DNA from: Paroedura picta
Lineage: Eukaryota; Chordata; Lepidosauria; Squamata; Gekkonidae
Assembly: GCF_049243985.1 (NCBI RefSeq)
Contig: NC_135375.1
Span: forward strand, 57,370,674 to 57,434,673
Direction of reading: 5' to 3'
Length of the DNA: 64,000 nt
The notes beneath the pieces are model-generated. The model was not told the DNA's origin. It saw only the letters and a program-made list of their open reading frames with translations, and made no database searches. The position numbers and the translations under genes were made by a program. This document shows, piece by piece, positions 39,610 to 52,600 of this stretch (within the stretch, counting starts at the first letter, position 1; each line of letters begins with the position of its first letter).

Positions 39610-41880
39610 GAAATGGTGATGGTGAAATAGGCAACAACAAATTGATATCCGGCACCAGCTGGACCGGGGCAATCCAGCCATCATTGTACTCTTAGATCTG
39701 TCAGTCACACTTGAAGGAGTTGATCCTGAGATGTTGGCCCACCGACTCACTGTGACCAGGATTAGGGGGACCGTGCTGAAGTGGTTGGTCTCCTTTCTCC
39801 AGAATAAGTCTCAGAGGGTGGCAGCGGGGAAAGAGTTGTCAAATCCCTTGGTACTCCCATGTGGGTGCCTTAGGGGGCAATACTCTCCCGCACACTTCTT
39901 AACATCTACATGTGCCCTCTGGCTCAGTTGGTCCAGGGCTTTGGGCTGAGTTGTCACCAATATGCAGATGACACCCAGCTCTGCCTCCTGATGGATAGAT
40001 GGATGGACCCTCCCTCAGATACATTTGTCAGTTGTTTGGAAGCAGTTACTGAATGTCTCAGGCAGATGGAGCCACAGGACCTTTCCAAGATGGAGGTCCT
40101 GTGGCTGGGTAGAAGGGGACAGGCACGATAACTGGTCTAAACTGAATAAAATGAAATTCAATAGGGACAAATGTAAAGTTCTGCATTTGGGTAGGAAAAA
40201 CCGTGTACACCAATATAGGATGGGGGAGACTTGTCTTAGCAGTAGTATGTGTGAAAAGGATCTAGGAGTCTTAGTAGACAATACATTGAACATGAGTCAG
40301 CAGTATGACTCGGTGGCTAAAAAGGCAAATGGGATTTTGGGCTGTATCAAACGGAGTATCATGTCCAGATCACAGGAGGTGATGGTACCACTTTACTCTG
40401 CTCTGGTTCGGCCTCACTGTGTTCAGTTTTGGGCACCACAGTTGAAGAGTTTGTAGACAAACTGGAGTGTATCCAGAGGAGGGCAACAAAGATGGTGAGG
40501 GATTTGGAGACCAAGACGTATGAAGAAAGGCTGGGGAAGTTTGGTCTGTTTAGCTTGGCGAGGAGACCACTGAGAGGGGATCTGATAACCATCTTCAAGT
40601 ATTTAAAAGGCTGCCATGTAGAGGATGGAGCAGAGTTGTTCTCTCTTGCCCCAGAGGGACAGACCAGATCCACTGGGATGAAATTAATGCAAAACAAATT
40701 CCGTCTAAACATCCGGAAGAAGTTCCTGACAGTTAGAGCGGTTTGTCAGTGGAACAGGCTTCCTCAGGAGGTGGTAGGTTCTCCATCTTTGGAAATTTTT
40801 AAACAGAGGCTGGATAGCCATTTGATGGAGAGGCTGATTCTGTGAAGGCTCAAGGTGGCAGATTACAGTGGATGAGCGATAGGATTGTGAGTATCCTGCA
40901 TAGTGCAGGGGGTTGGACTAGATGACCCATGAGATCCCTTCCAACTCTATGATTCTGTGATTCTAGGAGCAGACAGCATGCCTCCCATGCCTGGATGGGG
41001 TGCAATTATCACCTGCACCAACCGCCAGGAATTTGGGGGTGATATTTGATGCCTCACTTCCCATGGAGGCTCAGATCATAAATGTAGCCCATATGGCATT
41101 TTTCCATCTGTGCCAAGCACAGCTACTGGAACCCTACCTGTCCTCGAACACTTGGCCATAGTGATCCATGCAATGGTCACTTCCAGACTAGACTTCTGTA
41201 GCTCACTCTACACGGGCCTGCCCTTGTCTTTGACCCAGAAACTGCAGCTGGTGCAGAATGCAGTTGCGAGGGTCCTCACGAGGACATCTTGGAGGGCCCA
41301 TATTCAGCTGGTCTTGAGACAACTACACTGGTTACCAGTCTGCTTCCGGATCTAATTCAAGGTTCTGTTTTTGACCTTCAAGGCTATATGCGGCCTAGGA
41401 CCTACCTATCTGCGGGACCGCTTATCTGCTTATGCTCCCGCCCAGGCTCTTTATTCTGTGGGTATGAATTTGTTGGTTGTCCCAGGCCCCTGGGATATCC
41501 ACCTGGCCTCGACCTGGTGGAATGAGTTCCCAGAAGAGCTAAGGGCCTCATGCAGCTATCTAGGTTCCACACAGCCTACAAGACAGAGCCCTTCTGCAAG
41601 GCATTTGGTCAAGGCTGGGGGGGTTGTTAAGAACTGGGGTCCCGCCCTATCTTAAGCATTTCTATAACTAACACAGTAGATCAAAACCCAGAGTTACACC
41701 ATCAGGATAATGATACTGGTCCCTGGTCGGGATCAGCTGAGTTGGTTTCCGGAATATGAGTTTATACTGACTTCTTCATAATTGTTTGATATTGTGGATA
41801 ATACTATTCTAATGTTTTAATGTAATACTCTGTAAGCTGCCTCAAGGTGACGGGGTATAAATCCAAAAACAAACAAACAA
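39610..41880 (+). repeat. L2-clade LINE, 3' half, interrupted by a CR1 copy
   Basis: Reverse-transcriptase sequence before the insert includes YADDTQL (YADD at 39961-39972). After the insert the frame continues LEHLAIVIHAMVTSRLDFC, LQLVQNAVARVL and LHWLPV, the typical L2 C terminus. The 3' end is AAATAAATAAATAAAT near 41880. CR1 occupies about 40133-40966. Several frame breaks are present. Confidence 0.88.
40133..40966 (+). repeat. CR1 LINE, 5'-truncated, nested in an L2 copy
   Basis: Encodes the CR1 C terminus (NRDKCKVLHLGRKN, then LFSLARRPLRGDLI and FRLNIRKKF, WNRLPQEVV) in two frames with a shift near 40440. It ends in the CR1 3' signature GGTTGGACTAGATGACCC and the ATTCT-ATGATTCTGTG tail. 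L2 sequence resumes directly after it. Confidence 0.9.
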
Positions 41881-42081
41881 ATAAATAAATAAATTCTGAC
41901 TTTTTCTCACTGTGTCTCTCTTGTAGCTTGGAACTTGCAGTCAACAAGTTAGCTTTCAGTCTTTCTGCACTTGGATTGATGTTTAGGTTAAGAATGCCCA
42001 GTGTAATTCCTTCAGATGTAAATATGAAGAGCCCAAGTTATTGCAACTCTATAGTAGAAACCGGCTGTCGTGACTATATAT

Positions 42082-42379
42082 CAGGTTTTCTCGACCAGGG
42101 TTTCATGAAACAGTCTTGACAGTCTTGGAAGGGTTTCCTGAATGGGTGGGAGTTAATTGTTTATGTTTTTAAAAATTCATTAAACATTCATCAGTGATAT
42201 GGTCATATATGGTCATTGACCTGCTCTCCCCCTCACAGGTTTGGAGGGGGTGGGAATGGGAGGGGCCCTGGGTGGATGTGTACACAGCTATGCTTCCCAA
42301 CCATATCACTTCTGGCGTTTCTCAAAACCTAAACAATGTTTTAGGGGTTTCTCAGTGGTTAAAGAGTCGAGAAAGGCTG
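42082..42379. mobile_element. hAT-like short element with TTTCTCGAC termini
   Basis: 298 bp from CAGGTTTTCTCGACC to GTCGAGAAAGGCTG; the inverted ends share TTTCTCGAC. The flanking octamers CTATATAT and CTTGAGAT agree at only 5 of 8 sites, so the target duplication is decayed or the call is wrong. Confidence 0.5.
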
Positions 42380-42509
42380 CTTGAGATTGTGGAATACGCT
42401 CTAGTTGCTGGAAATGTTTTTTCTCAGACTCCAGCGGGTGATGGAATGAAAGTTGTTGGAAGTGTCCTATGGGCGAAGATGATGATCACCATCACACAGT
42501 GATGACACT

Positions 42510-42715
42510 AGCCAACCAGGTAGGGTCTGGGGGTCCCCCGGTATTACAGTTCATCTCCTGACTGCAGAGCTCAGTTTCCCTGGTAAAAAAAATTAGATCC
42601 TTTGGAGGGAGGACTCTATGGCATCCACCTCACTCAGGTCCCTGTCCTCCCCTGGTTCCATTCTCAGATTTCCCGGAGTTTCCCAGGCTGGCAACCCTAC
42701 CCTCTCATTTCCTGG
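42510..42715 (+). repeat. GC-rich dispersed repeat ending in GGCAACCCT
   Basis: TTACAGTTCATCTCCTGACTG, GACTCTATGGCATCCACC and the end GGCTGGCAACCCTACC. It ends at a poly-G tract (42716-42728). Confidence 0.5.
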
Positions 42716-42888
42716 CGGGGGGGGGGGGCGTGGACGGACGGACGACTTGACAACTCTACTATCAGGGAAGATTTATATACAAAAATAGCGATACATGGCG
42801 GGAAATGTTATAAGTACGATTTTGCATCGGATTTCCTTTCCGTCATTTGCCAAGTTATTAGATTTTTTGTGTTTTTAAACTTGGGGTT

Positions 42889-42924
42889 GTGCTCGCTTCG
42901 GCAGCACATATACTAAAATTGGAA
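42889..42924 (+). pseudogene. U6 snRNA 5' fragment (first 36 nt), non-functional
   Basis: Matches U6 snRNA positions 1-36 without a visible mismatch (starts GTGCTCGCTTCGGCAGC, ends AAAATTGGAA), then stops matching. It lacks the ACAGAGA region and the 3' half, so it cannot be a working U6. Imperfect 13-nt direct repeats flank it (AAACTTGGGGTTG and AAACTTGGTGTGG, 10-11 of 13 matching), as after insertion. No poly(A) tail is present. It lies about 420 bp upstream of the PHAX ATG. Confidence 0.75.
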
Positions 42925-43116
42925 ACTTGGTGTGGTTGTTTTCTTCCTTAACATTTCCTTAAGAGAGACTTTCACGGTGCCGCTGAGATCTTACCGAAAT
43001 CTGACCAGGTGTACCCGCAGTTTAACGTTCGAGCTTTAACATCGAGATATATTCACCATAACTCTGGGAAAAGGCGCTCATGGCACAGAGAGAGCCTTAC
43101 GCATGTGGAGGCAAGG

Positions 43117-43140
43117 ACTACAACTCCCGGCATGCCTTGC
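43117..43140 (+). promoter_or_regulatory. ZNF143/Staf-type binding motif in the PHAX promoter
   Basis: ACTACAACTCCCGGCATGC at 43117, followed by CTTGC, matches the long ZNF143 (Staf, SBS2-type) motif ACTACAAYTCCCRGMATGC as I know it. It lies about 200 bp before the PHAX ATG. ZNF143 drives snRNA and many housekeeping promoters, so PHAX, an snRNA export factor, is a sensible target. Occupancy is inferred. Confidence 0.7.
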
Positions 43141-43189
43141 TGCACCTAACCTGATTTGCACTCCCGCCTTTCGCCCTCGGTGCAAAGCG

Positions 43190-43640
43190 TTGTGGAGTGT
43201 GTAGGCACAGTGGAAGGTTCTCGTCTTTCGAGGAGCCGGGGGGCGGGCGGCCGGGCCGTGTAGTCCCCCTGGAAGAGACGCGCCTGGGCTCCCCGCCCCC
43301 TTCCGCCTTTCTCCCTGCGTGCGTGCCGGACGGGCGGGAAGATGGCGTTGGAGGCTCAGGGGATGGAGCAGGACCTGGAGGACGGGGAGATTTCGGGCTC
43401 GGACTGCGAAATGCCGGTCACAGCCGCCGGCGGCAGCTCGCAGCAGGTGAGGCGGCCGAGAGACACCTTCCCGCGCGTTTGCTTTCCCGCCCTGCGTGTT
43501 CCTAGGCTGGGTTTGCGGCCTCACAGCGCTGCCGGCAGAGCGTCCCGCCCCCAACGGAGAGCGGAGGGCTGGGGGCGGGGATGGGGATGGTTCCCGGGGA
43601 ATTGCTGGGGCCGGACCCCTCGGGGCTCCTGTGCGCCCCG
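43190..43640 (+). promoter_or_regulatory. PHAX: PHAX CpG island with a YY1-type motif at the start codon
   Basis: GC- and CpG-rich stretch over the 5' UTR, exon 1 and start of intron 1, with no TATA box. GGGAAGATGGCG at about 43337-43348 overlaps the initiator ATG and fits the YY1 AAGATGGC motif often seen in such promoters. Confidence 0.6.
43342..43446 (+). CDS. PHAX: PHAX exon 1 (residues 1-35)
   Basis: Encodes MALEAQGMEQDLEDGEISGS through GSSQQ. Donor CAG|GTGAGG, phase 0. The acidic opening resembles human MALEVGDMEDGQLSDSD. Confidence 0.93.
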
Positions 43641-46600
43641 ACTGGAGAGCAAGGCTGGCCAGCCTGCCTCTGGAATAAACCGCACGGAGATCTGGCGGCA
43701 GAATTTTCCCTTGAATGCGGCTGCTTTCGTCATTGCAAGTTGCAACCCCAAGGGAGGAAAGCTGCGCCTGACGAAGGGCTGCCTTCTCTTCCAGATTCAC
43801 ACGCCTTCAGCCTAGTGGCACAAGCTGGGCAATTATTTATCAGCACCTGCCTGCTCGTTGAATAGATGTCATTGATGGGGCATGCTGGGTTTCGGCTTGA
43901 TACTGAAGGGTCCAACTTTGCGACCACCCGTTTTGTTGACCGACCAGAACAGCCGTTCTCAGGGAGGCCATATGATCCCCTCGGAGGTCCTAGCACATTT
44001 TAAGGGTGCCACAGCCCCTGGGGTTTATGTTAGGGGGTGGTGGTAACTGAACCGATGCAATACCCGTTTCGTCATATATGAAAGTTCAGCCTTTGTCAGA
44101 GGAAAGGAAAATAATGCAATCCATTTATTTGTGTTTTTGAATTAATGCTTTCAAGAAAAATTGAATGCACATGCTCATCTTGGTCAAATGTTCTAGAAAT
44201 CTGTCTATCGAATATATAAGACAAGGCACATGAGGTATAGTTATCTCACTCTTAGCTTAGGCTTTTTTTAACCTAGCTCGTTGCACAAGCAACCAGCCTT
44301 CTGCAGAGAACCCTGGAATCTGAGAAGACCTCCTAGTCAAAAAGACTGAGAATGGCTGACCTAGAATACCAGATTTCTTGCTTTCCTGTAGTTTGTTACA
44401 GTTATAATAAAGCTTTGTTGTGTATGTGTGGGAAGGGGGACTTTTGGAGTAATATCTGCTGATCTGAGAGTTGATCAAAAGAGTGCCCCATGATAGAAGT
44501 GGAACTTGATCACAGATCTTGCTGATGTATTTTTAGTTGCTTATTCATGTCAATAGTATACTAAAAGGTGAAAGATGTTGTATGTACTAGTTAATGGCTT
44601 TCCATGGAGAATAATTGAGAGTGTGCATATGACTGAAGAATGTATCCACATTTTATTTGGTCATTTAGTCTTGTGTGTTTTGGCTATCATGAAGTGGGAG
44701 CGTGAAATAAAATAAGATGTTATTGTATACTGGACCAAATAATAAACTGTTTATATAATCTTTCAGATCATACAGGGCTTGTAATCTGGAATTTATTATG
44801 TGTTATGAAAACATTTATATCCCACTTCCCCTTGTAGTTCAAAGCAGCTTACAATAATAGTTTAAAACATTTTCAGTCAAAAATACATAAATAAAATAAC
44901 ACTCCAAATTTCTCTCCCCTTCTGCCTTAAAAGATGCCTGCCATTCAATCTCCTACAAAATTTTGGCAAACAGCAGGCCTGCAGCACCTTCTGGAAATCT
45001 CCAAAGACATTATAGACTAATATAGAGCTGGGAATTTCTCACTAAGGATATGCAAATGAGATTTGATGCTGGAAAATTAGGATGGTATTGCCAAAATCCC
45101 AACTTTTTTTTGGCTTCTCTACTTTATGGCTTTATAGTTTGACCCCAAGGGTTCTAAAGAAGAACAAAAGGTTAATTTCACTTGCTCTAGTTTTGGGCAC
45201 ATCAAAACAGTATCATCCAGATTGAATAGTCTAGCATTCAACCAACATAAGCAGAAATCTAGACTCAAGAAGCACATATTTCCTTTCAGGACTTCTTAGA
45301 CGCCACAAGAAGTTAGTAACGCAGACTGCAGAACTACCAAGGGCCTTATATCAGTAGTGTAGTACAGCATGGGCGTTCCACAACACAAACTGCAACAAAA
45401 CAGAGTCAAGATAATGATCAAATTCAAACAGAGATAGCCACTCTGTGGTGTGGTATAGTCTTATTGTGATTTCATAACATTTGTGTGGACAGATTATATG
45501 TCCTTTGCCTTTGGCTGCAACTAGGAGGCATAAAGTTCAACACAACCAAGGAGACCTGTTGTCATCGTCTGTGGAGTTCATTAATTTGTTGTCCCAGTTC
45601 TGCTAAAGGAAGAGCCAACTTTTGGGAATTTGACTGCCATCTTACAAAGGCAAAATAAAAACTCATATTAGCTAAGCTATGTATTTATAACATTGCTATG
45701 TCTTTCTACCCAAATAGGGACCCAACGTGGTAAATATTAAAACATTTCACCATTAACACATCTGAGATAATAAACCATTTTTTTTAAATAAAGTTTTTAT
45801 AAAATACTGAAACAATTTGAATATAAAACACATAAAACACATAGGAATATAACCAGGAAGGATGGCCAATAACAGCAGGGAAGTGCCAAATGAAGTCTGT
45901 ACCCACTGATGGAGGACAATAGGAGACAGGAAGATCCTAGGGAGGTAGGGTAGTACCAGGGAGGTAGTACCAGAATTTCAGCTCCATGACTCAGAAGGCC
46001 TATTGTCAGGTTGCCACCTGTCTAGCCTTAGCTGGCAGAGCCACTCGAAGCTGGGCCTCTGAAGATGAGTGAAGCAGGTTGGTAGGTCCATATAGGAGTA
46101 GGCAGTCCTTTAAGTATGCTTGAAAAGTCAATACTAGCACCTTGAATTGAGTCCAGAAGAAAATTGGAAGCCAGTATAATGGAACCGGGCTGACCTTAAT
46201 AGCCATGTGCCCAGTCGCACTTGGCAAGTAACAATCACTACAACATGATCTGAGAAACTATTGTCAGTTGAAAGGATTGTGTTCTATGCGTGTGTTCTCG
46301 TTTCCTCTGATCTAAGAACACTGAGTACATTCTTATCTGGTTTAAGCCTGTTTATGGCCTTTCTTTGCATGACTCTTTTAAATTATATTTTCATAACTTT
46401 CTTGTCAGTCTGAATATTCTATAGTTAGGATAACCTATGAGCAAAAGAAGATGTTCTGTAATGACGGAAATGGGGTGGTAATTTTGTTTTCTTAACTTTC
46501 AACATCTTTTTATAAAATACAAATATGATACTGACCTACACTAGTAATAGAACTTGAGAGTTGTGACTTTGCTAAAATGTCTTTATAATGTCTTATACTA

Positions 46601-49600
46601 TCATATATCCTTTATACGCAAAGTAGTTAAATATTTCATAATGTGAGCAAGATAGCATGAACGCTTTGTGCTGCTGCAAGTTAGTACCCAAAGAAGAAAC
46701 TGTATAGTGTGTCTATAACCCTTACTGTAATATATGTAGAGAAATACATTTTGACATTATTAAGCATCTAGACTAGTCGAACGTGTAACAAGGAAACAAA
46801 TTCCTTTTGTATGATAAAGGAGAGTAAGTTCTTCAATGCAGCTTACAATCACATTCTTTTCTTCACCCCACAATAGACACCTTGTGAGGTAGGTGGAGCT
46901 GAGAGAGTTCTGGGAGAATGGTGACAGACCCAAGGTCACCCAACAGGCTTCATGTGACAGAGTGGGGGGGTTGTACTCTGTTAGTTTGTTTCTCTTAGCT
47001 ACTACATCATGCTTGTATATTGTGATATTCAGTCAGCTGTATTTTCCCTATGTAACATTATACAATCACTTAGAGGTCCAAGTGGCAATTAATTTTCAAG
47101 ATGCTAGCATGTTTGGAAAATTTTGAAAAACTTTTTGATATCCATCTTCTCTTAAGATCAAAGTGGCATTTTACCTTTCTGAGGTAAGTTAGGCTGAGCC
47201 ACTGTATTTTGCTCAAAGCCACAGTGAGCTTTACAGTTGAGTAGGTATTTGATTGCCTTCATCCCAGCCTGGGATATGTAAAAGATATGTAATTCTATTG
47301 TCCAAATTAGTACCAGAGAAACTTCTCAGGTATGAGGGTTGTGTTTGCCCAATCATAAGGAAGCTCTTAAATAACTCAGAAAAAATGAACACAAGCCAAA
47401 GTGACTTGTGATTTGTGGCCCTTCCATGCATACCCAGGGAATTGCTGATCGCCGCTGTGGGATGGTAGGTGAATTTCCTCCAGGCCGGGCTGGATTCTGG
47501 ATATTTTTGGTTGAGGAGTATCACTTGGCCATGAAATTGGGGTTGCTGTGGGTAGGCAGGTACTTTTGAGTTCCTGCATTGTGCAGGGGGCTGGACTAGA
47601 TGACCCTGGAGATCCCTTCTGATTCTATGACTTTGCCATTCTGCTTATATCTATGTATCCTGTAAAAAAAAAGGAGAAATGGCAGGAGAAGGATGGCTGT
47701 GAATTCTGAGAGCCAGTGTGGCATAGTAGTTAGAATAGTACCAGGAAGACCCCAGTTCAGATCCCCATTTGTGTCAGGGAAGCTCACTGGGTGACACTCT
47801 CTCAGCTAACCTACCTCACAGGTTGTTGTGAGGATAAAATAGAAGAGAGGAGAATCATGTAAGTCACTTTAGTTCCTCATTTGGGAAGAAATGCAGGTTA
47901 CATAAATAAATTAAAATGATCCAAAGAGTAACATGGACCTTTCCCCACATCTCTACTTGAGTTTGCTTCAAAGTGTAATTTTGGACTGAACACCTTGCCA
48001 TCCATGGTGTTGTTAGGAAGGCTTAATGGTATTCCATACTCTAGAATACCGTGTGGATGTGGTACTAATCAAATTGTCTCTAGAGATCGTATTATTTTGG
48101 ATTACCTTGAATGTTCAGATTTGACAGCTTGATTTTGCTTTGCTTAAGCAATACTCTGTCTCTTTAGAAGCTAAGTCTTCTTGGTTACTAAAAGATAGAC
48201 AAAATAGTAACTTTACATGTGGCTGAATTGTTAGCAGCTGTAGTAAAATCACATTGTAACTTGGGTAGCAAATCTTAGATTTCCTTTTTACTGTGTTGAT
48301 GACTTTGTCATAAATGCAGCGCTTAAGAAATAGTTATGTTGATCAATGCTTCTGTTTTTCTGTAGTATAGCAATCAGAAAAATGAATCGTTTTTTAAACA
48401 AACCTATGTGTTCTCTTTAAATTTCAGAAACAACATGATAGCAATAGTTCAGCCAGATCTTTTCCAAGCAGCATTGCATCCTGTGTCCCAAGTGTTCCTT
48501 ATCGGACAATGAAAAATGTAGACTCAAGTGAAGAAAGCTTCTCGGATTCAGATGAAGACAGCTGTCTGTGGAAACGAAAGCGCCAGAAATGTTCTAACAT
48601 TCCTCCCCCTAAACCAGATCCTTTTCAGTTCAACCACAACTCCCAGAAGCCACTGGCCATGGGGGGTAAAAAGATCAACAACATATGGGGAGCAGTGCTG
48701 CAGGAACAAAATCACGATGCAGTGGCCACAGAACTTGGAATTCTAGGGATGGAGGGTACTATTGACAAAGGCAGGTCTTCAGAGACCTACAATTACTTGT
48801 TGGCGAAAAAACTGATGAAACCATCTGATCCAGAAGTAACTGAGACTCTGGATAAAGAATTGGATGAGTATATGCAGGATGGCAAAAAGATCTTACCAGA
48901 GGAGGAAGAAAATGGACAAGGTCTCTTAAAACGGAAACGGCCTGTTAAAGACAGATTGGGTAAAAGACAAGAAATGAATTATAAAGGGAGTTGTGAAATT
49001 ACTGAAGATGATACTGAGGAAAAAGTGGCAGATGAAATTGCCTACCGGTAAGATTTATCAGAATTACATGTTTGTCTGTTTGCTGGATCCAGAGTATATT
49101 TTTTAAGAACAATGTTGGTAGATGTGGCTGAATTCAGATGTTTTGGTTGATTTAAAAAAACTGACTAACTAATATGCAAGGTACAATACAGAGTTTGTAG
49201 ACAGAACATTTTTTCCAGCTACTGGAATTTATAGGTGCTAGTTCAGTCAGATTTCTGGGCTGGGACAGCACTAGTTAAAGTGTTTCTGTCTACACTTGGG
49301 GAACTGTACTGAGTAAACCTCAGGTTCATCCTTAACTTTGTACTCTTAAAACTGAATAACTAAAATTCTGAAGGCACTTTTCTGAGAGTAAGCTTTGTTG
49401 AATAAAATAGGAATTAGTTCTGAGTTGACCTGTTGCATTACTCCCTAGGTGACTGAAATACATCATATGAAGAAAGCTAAATATATGAATTAGATCCATT
49501 AATGCACATGAACAGATATTCCATCCCCCAATAAAACTTTTCCAACTTGCATAGAAAACATATTACATTTTCTGTTCTGCTGTTGTTTAATACTGTTCTA

Positions 49601-52600
49601 TGACTATTTTCAGTACTAAAACACAACTTAATTTATATGGGTGCAATTATGGAGGGAAATGCCATTCTAGTTTTGGTACTACATTGTTTTCTTCTATTGG
49701 TCCCTAAAAACATGTTTACAGTTCATGTAGAAGGTCCTGAATGTTAGTGAGGAATTTGCTTCTTTTGTGTTAGCTGCAGCACAATCTGAAGTTAAATTGT
49801 AAGAAGGAATACAAACTAATTATAGCTGATATAGAATTGTAGCCGGTTGCAAACATTTCTGCACTTCTGTGTATCTTTTTTCTTTAAATAATGTGCCTTA
49901 CTTATTCTTTATATTTTCTGTATTATATACTTTTTTGTTTCTGCTGTTAAATGTATGTACATTATAAGGAAGGAATGAACAAACCTTTTGCTCTCTGAGC
50001 TGCTTGCAAGGCAAAGCTGTCATTTAGACAATGCAGTCTTTTTCCTTGCCTAAAAGCGGTGGCTGCACAGACTGCAGCTGCCAGTGTGCACCTCAGGACA
50101 AGTAAGCAACTGTGTATTGTCTCTTTTAGGCTTCAGAGAATGAGAGCATACATGTATTTTTAAACATAGTTTTCACAGGTAGAAGTTCTGCTGGATCAAC
50201 CGCCATCCTTATGCTGCCTTTAAAAAACCGATAGTTTATTACCCAATTAAAATTTTAAAATGCTTCTTTAAAACATACTTGTTTGTGTTGGATATAATAT
50301 TTTTGATTCCCTTGTTAAACTTCAGGTATGTTTTTCATACAAATTCATTACAAGTTCAGTAATGAGAACAAGGAACCCATTTAACATCACAATCCTATAC
50401 ATAGTAATATCTATCTTAGCCCATTGATTTAAATGGGTTTAGTCAACTTCACATAGGACTGCACTGGAAGACTGATAGGCTTGTTAGATTAAAGCTTACG
50501 CATGTCTACTAGCAAATGAATTTTGCTGTTTGTTCAGTGGCCTTACATCTGATAAATGTGCATCATGAATCATGTTGTTGGCATAAACTAAGAATCAGTA
50601 TACTAACATTGGCAATAATAGGTACATTTGTTGATAAAAGTTAACAATTTATCACTCAAACTGGTTATGAAGTGCAAGGAAAGTCCATGATTTTTAGAAT
50701 TTTCTTTTTAGGCTATTTGAACCAAAGAAGGATCTGATAGTGCGGGTAGTAAAAATCATTGGAAAAAAGAAAGCTATTGAATTATTGATGGAGACTGCTG
50801 AAGTGGAACAAAATGGAGGTCTTTTGATAATGGTAAGGAAAATAGAGATTTGTTGTTAGAACTTTTTAATTTAGTATTTGGTGCCTATTGATAATCACTG
50901 ATCAGATGCTGTTAGAACGTCTTTCTGCAACAAATGCTAGGATTTCTACTGTCATGTTATTTGTGTCAAGGATTCCTTTCCTGGGTTGAGGAAAAAAGCT
51001 AGCTCTTCAAAGAGGGTTACATAATCTCTGACCCCAGTATATGAGATTAACAATATCTAGTGTGGTATGGGAGGTGCAGGTTCGAATCCCAGCCCTGCCA
51101 TGGAAGTTTGCAAGGTGGCCTTGGATCAGATACACATACTTAGCCTAACCATACTTGAAGGGTTTTTGTAAGGATAAAATGAAGAAGAGGTGAATGATGT
51201 AAAGCGGTGGTCCCCAACCTTTTTAAGGCTGGGGACCGGTGGCAGCAGGGAGGGCGATTGCCAGGCCGCACATGCGCAGCTGCGCAATGCGCCGTGTGCA
51301 TCCCTGCTTCCCTCTCCCCCCCTCCCACAGTAAGAAGCTTGCCGGGCCGCAAGCATGCTGCCTGGGAAGTTTCTTACTGCAGGGGGGGCGGGGAGAGGGA
51401 GCTGCGGCCCGGTGCCAGGGCCTTCGCGACCCAGTGGTTGGGGAACACTGATGTAAAGTGCTTTGGGTCCCCCCTGGACATAAATTAAGTAAATAACTAA
51501 AAAGTAAAGAAAATATTGACATATATGTTTTTTTCTGTTATAAGTAGCTGAGAGTACAAAAACCTATGTTATTTATTCGGTGTAGCATGCTAGTGCTATA
51601 GGAAATAGTAACGAGGTTGAAGACTGTCATTCTTTTAAAATACAGATAAATTATGATCTCTAAGTATTATTTTTAAAAAGCTTGCAATGCAAGGATTAAT
51701 TCTTTGATTTCTTTAAACTCATCTATCTCTCTCAGTTTGTACAAAATGTCCATAGCACTTAAATTAGGATCATTTTTTTTCCAGCATAGCACGCCATCTG
51801 GTCTTTAACTTCTGTTAGATGTAATTAGAATGTGGTATCAGTACATATGGAAGTTTCTGAAGTACCTGTGAAAATTATGAAAATTATGCTTGCTTCTTTA
51901 AGGATTTTTTATCCTTAAAACACACTTACTTTGGACACATCATGCGATCAAACTCGCTAGAAAAATCATTAATGCTCAGCATGGTCAGCGGCAAAAGGAA
52001 ACGTGGTCGCCAAAGGATCCGCTGGCTCAACATGATCAAAGCCGATACAGGGATGACCATGAACCAACTAAAAGAAGCAGTCAGAGACAGGGACGCATGG
52101 CAAAGACTTTCCTATAGAATCGCCGAGGGTCGGACACGACTGAACGGATAACATCATCATCCTTTCATAGGGCACAAGTAGTATACCTTATAAAAACTGG
52201 CTGTGATTTGCATGTACTATAATGGGGGTTTAGGATGGGAAGATAAATTCAGAAGTCTTAAAAAACTAACATAATGTTCTCATAAATTGCCTTGGGTATA
52301 CCTAGCTGCTATGATTTGATAATAACAACATGGATCATGCTTCCTGTGCATTTCATTTTTAAAGGCAGTGGGTCGAACAAAAATCAATTGTTATGAATGC
52401 AAGATTCACATCCAGTTGCACTTTAAAGACCAACAAGATTTCTAGGGTACAAACTTTTGAGAATCAAAGCTTCCTTCATTGGATACCCTGGAACTTTGAT
52501 AAATGTTTTCTGGTCTAAGGTGCTACTGGACTCAAATCAAACTCTTCTGCTGAAGACCAGCCTAGCTTTTCATCTCATGCCAAACATCTTATAAAGCAGG

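Larger units (their letters stand above)
43447..48427 (+). other. PHAX intron 1
   Basis: Starts in the CpG island, then AT-rich sequence carrying L2-type fragments (44795, 45870), MIR-like SINEs (46815, 47698) and a CR1 end (47435). No further gene seen. Confidence 0.6.

Noticed and set aside
39082-39750. 222-codon minus-strand frame rich in Arg, Gly and Ala
   Set aside because: It translates the tandem GC array of a hAT element and runs across its target duplication; a composition artefact.
42889-42924. Functional U6 snRNA gene
   Set aside because: Only the first 36 nt exist, no TATA or proximal element at the right spacing, and no terminator.
43078-43800. 240-codon frame antisense to PHAX exon 1
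   Set aside because: CpG-island frames are long by chance because stop codons are AT-rich; no homology and no splice support.
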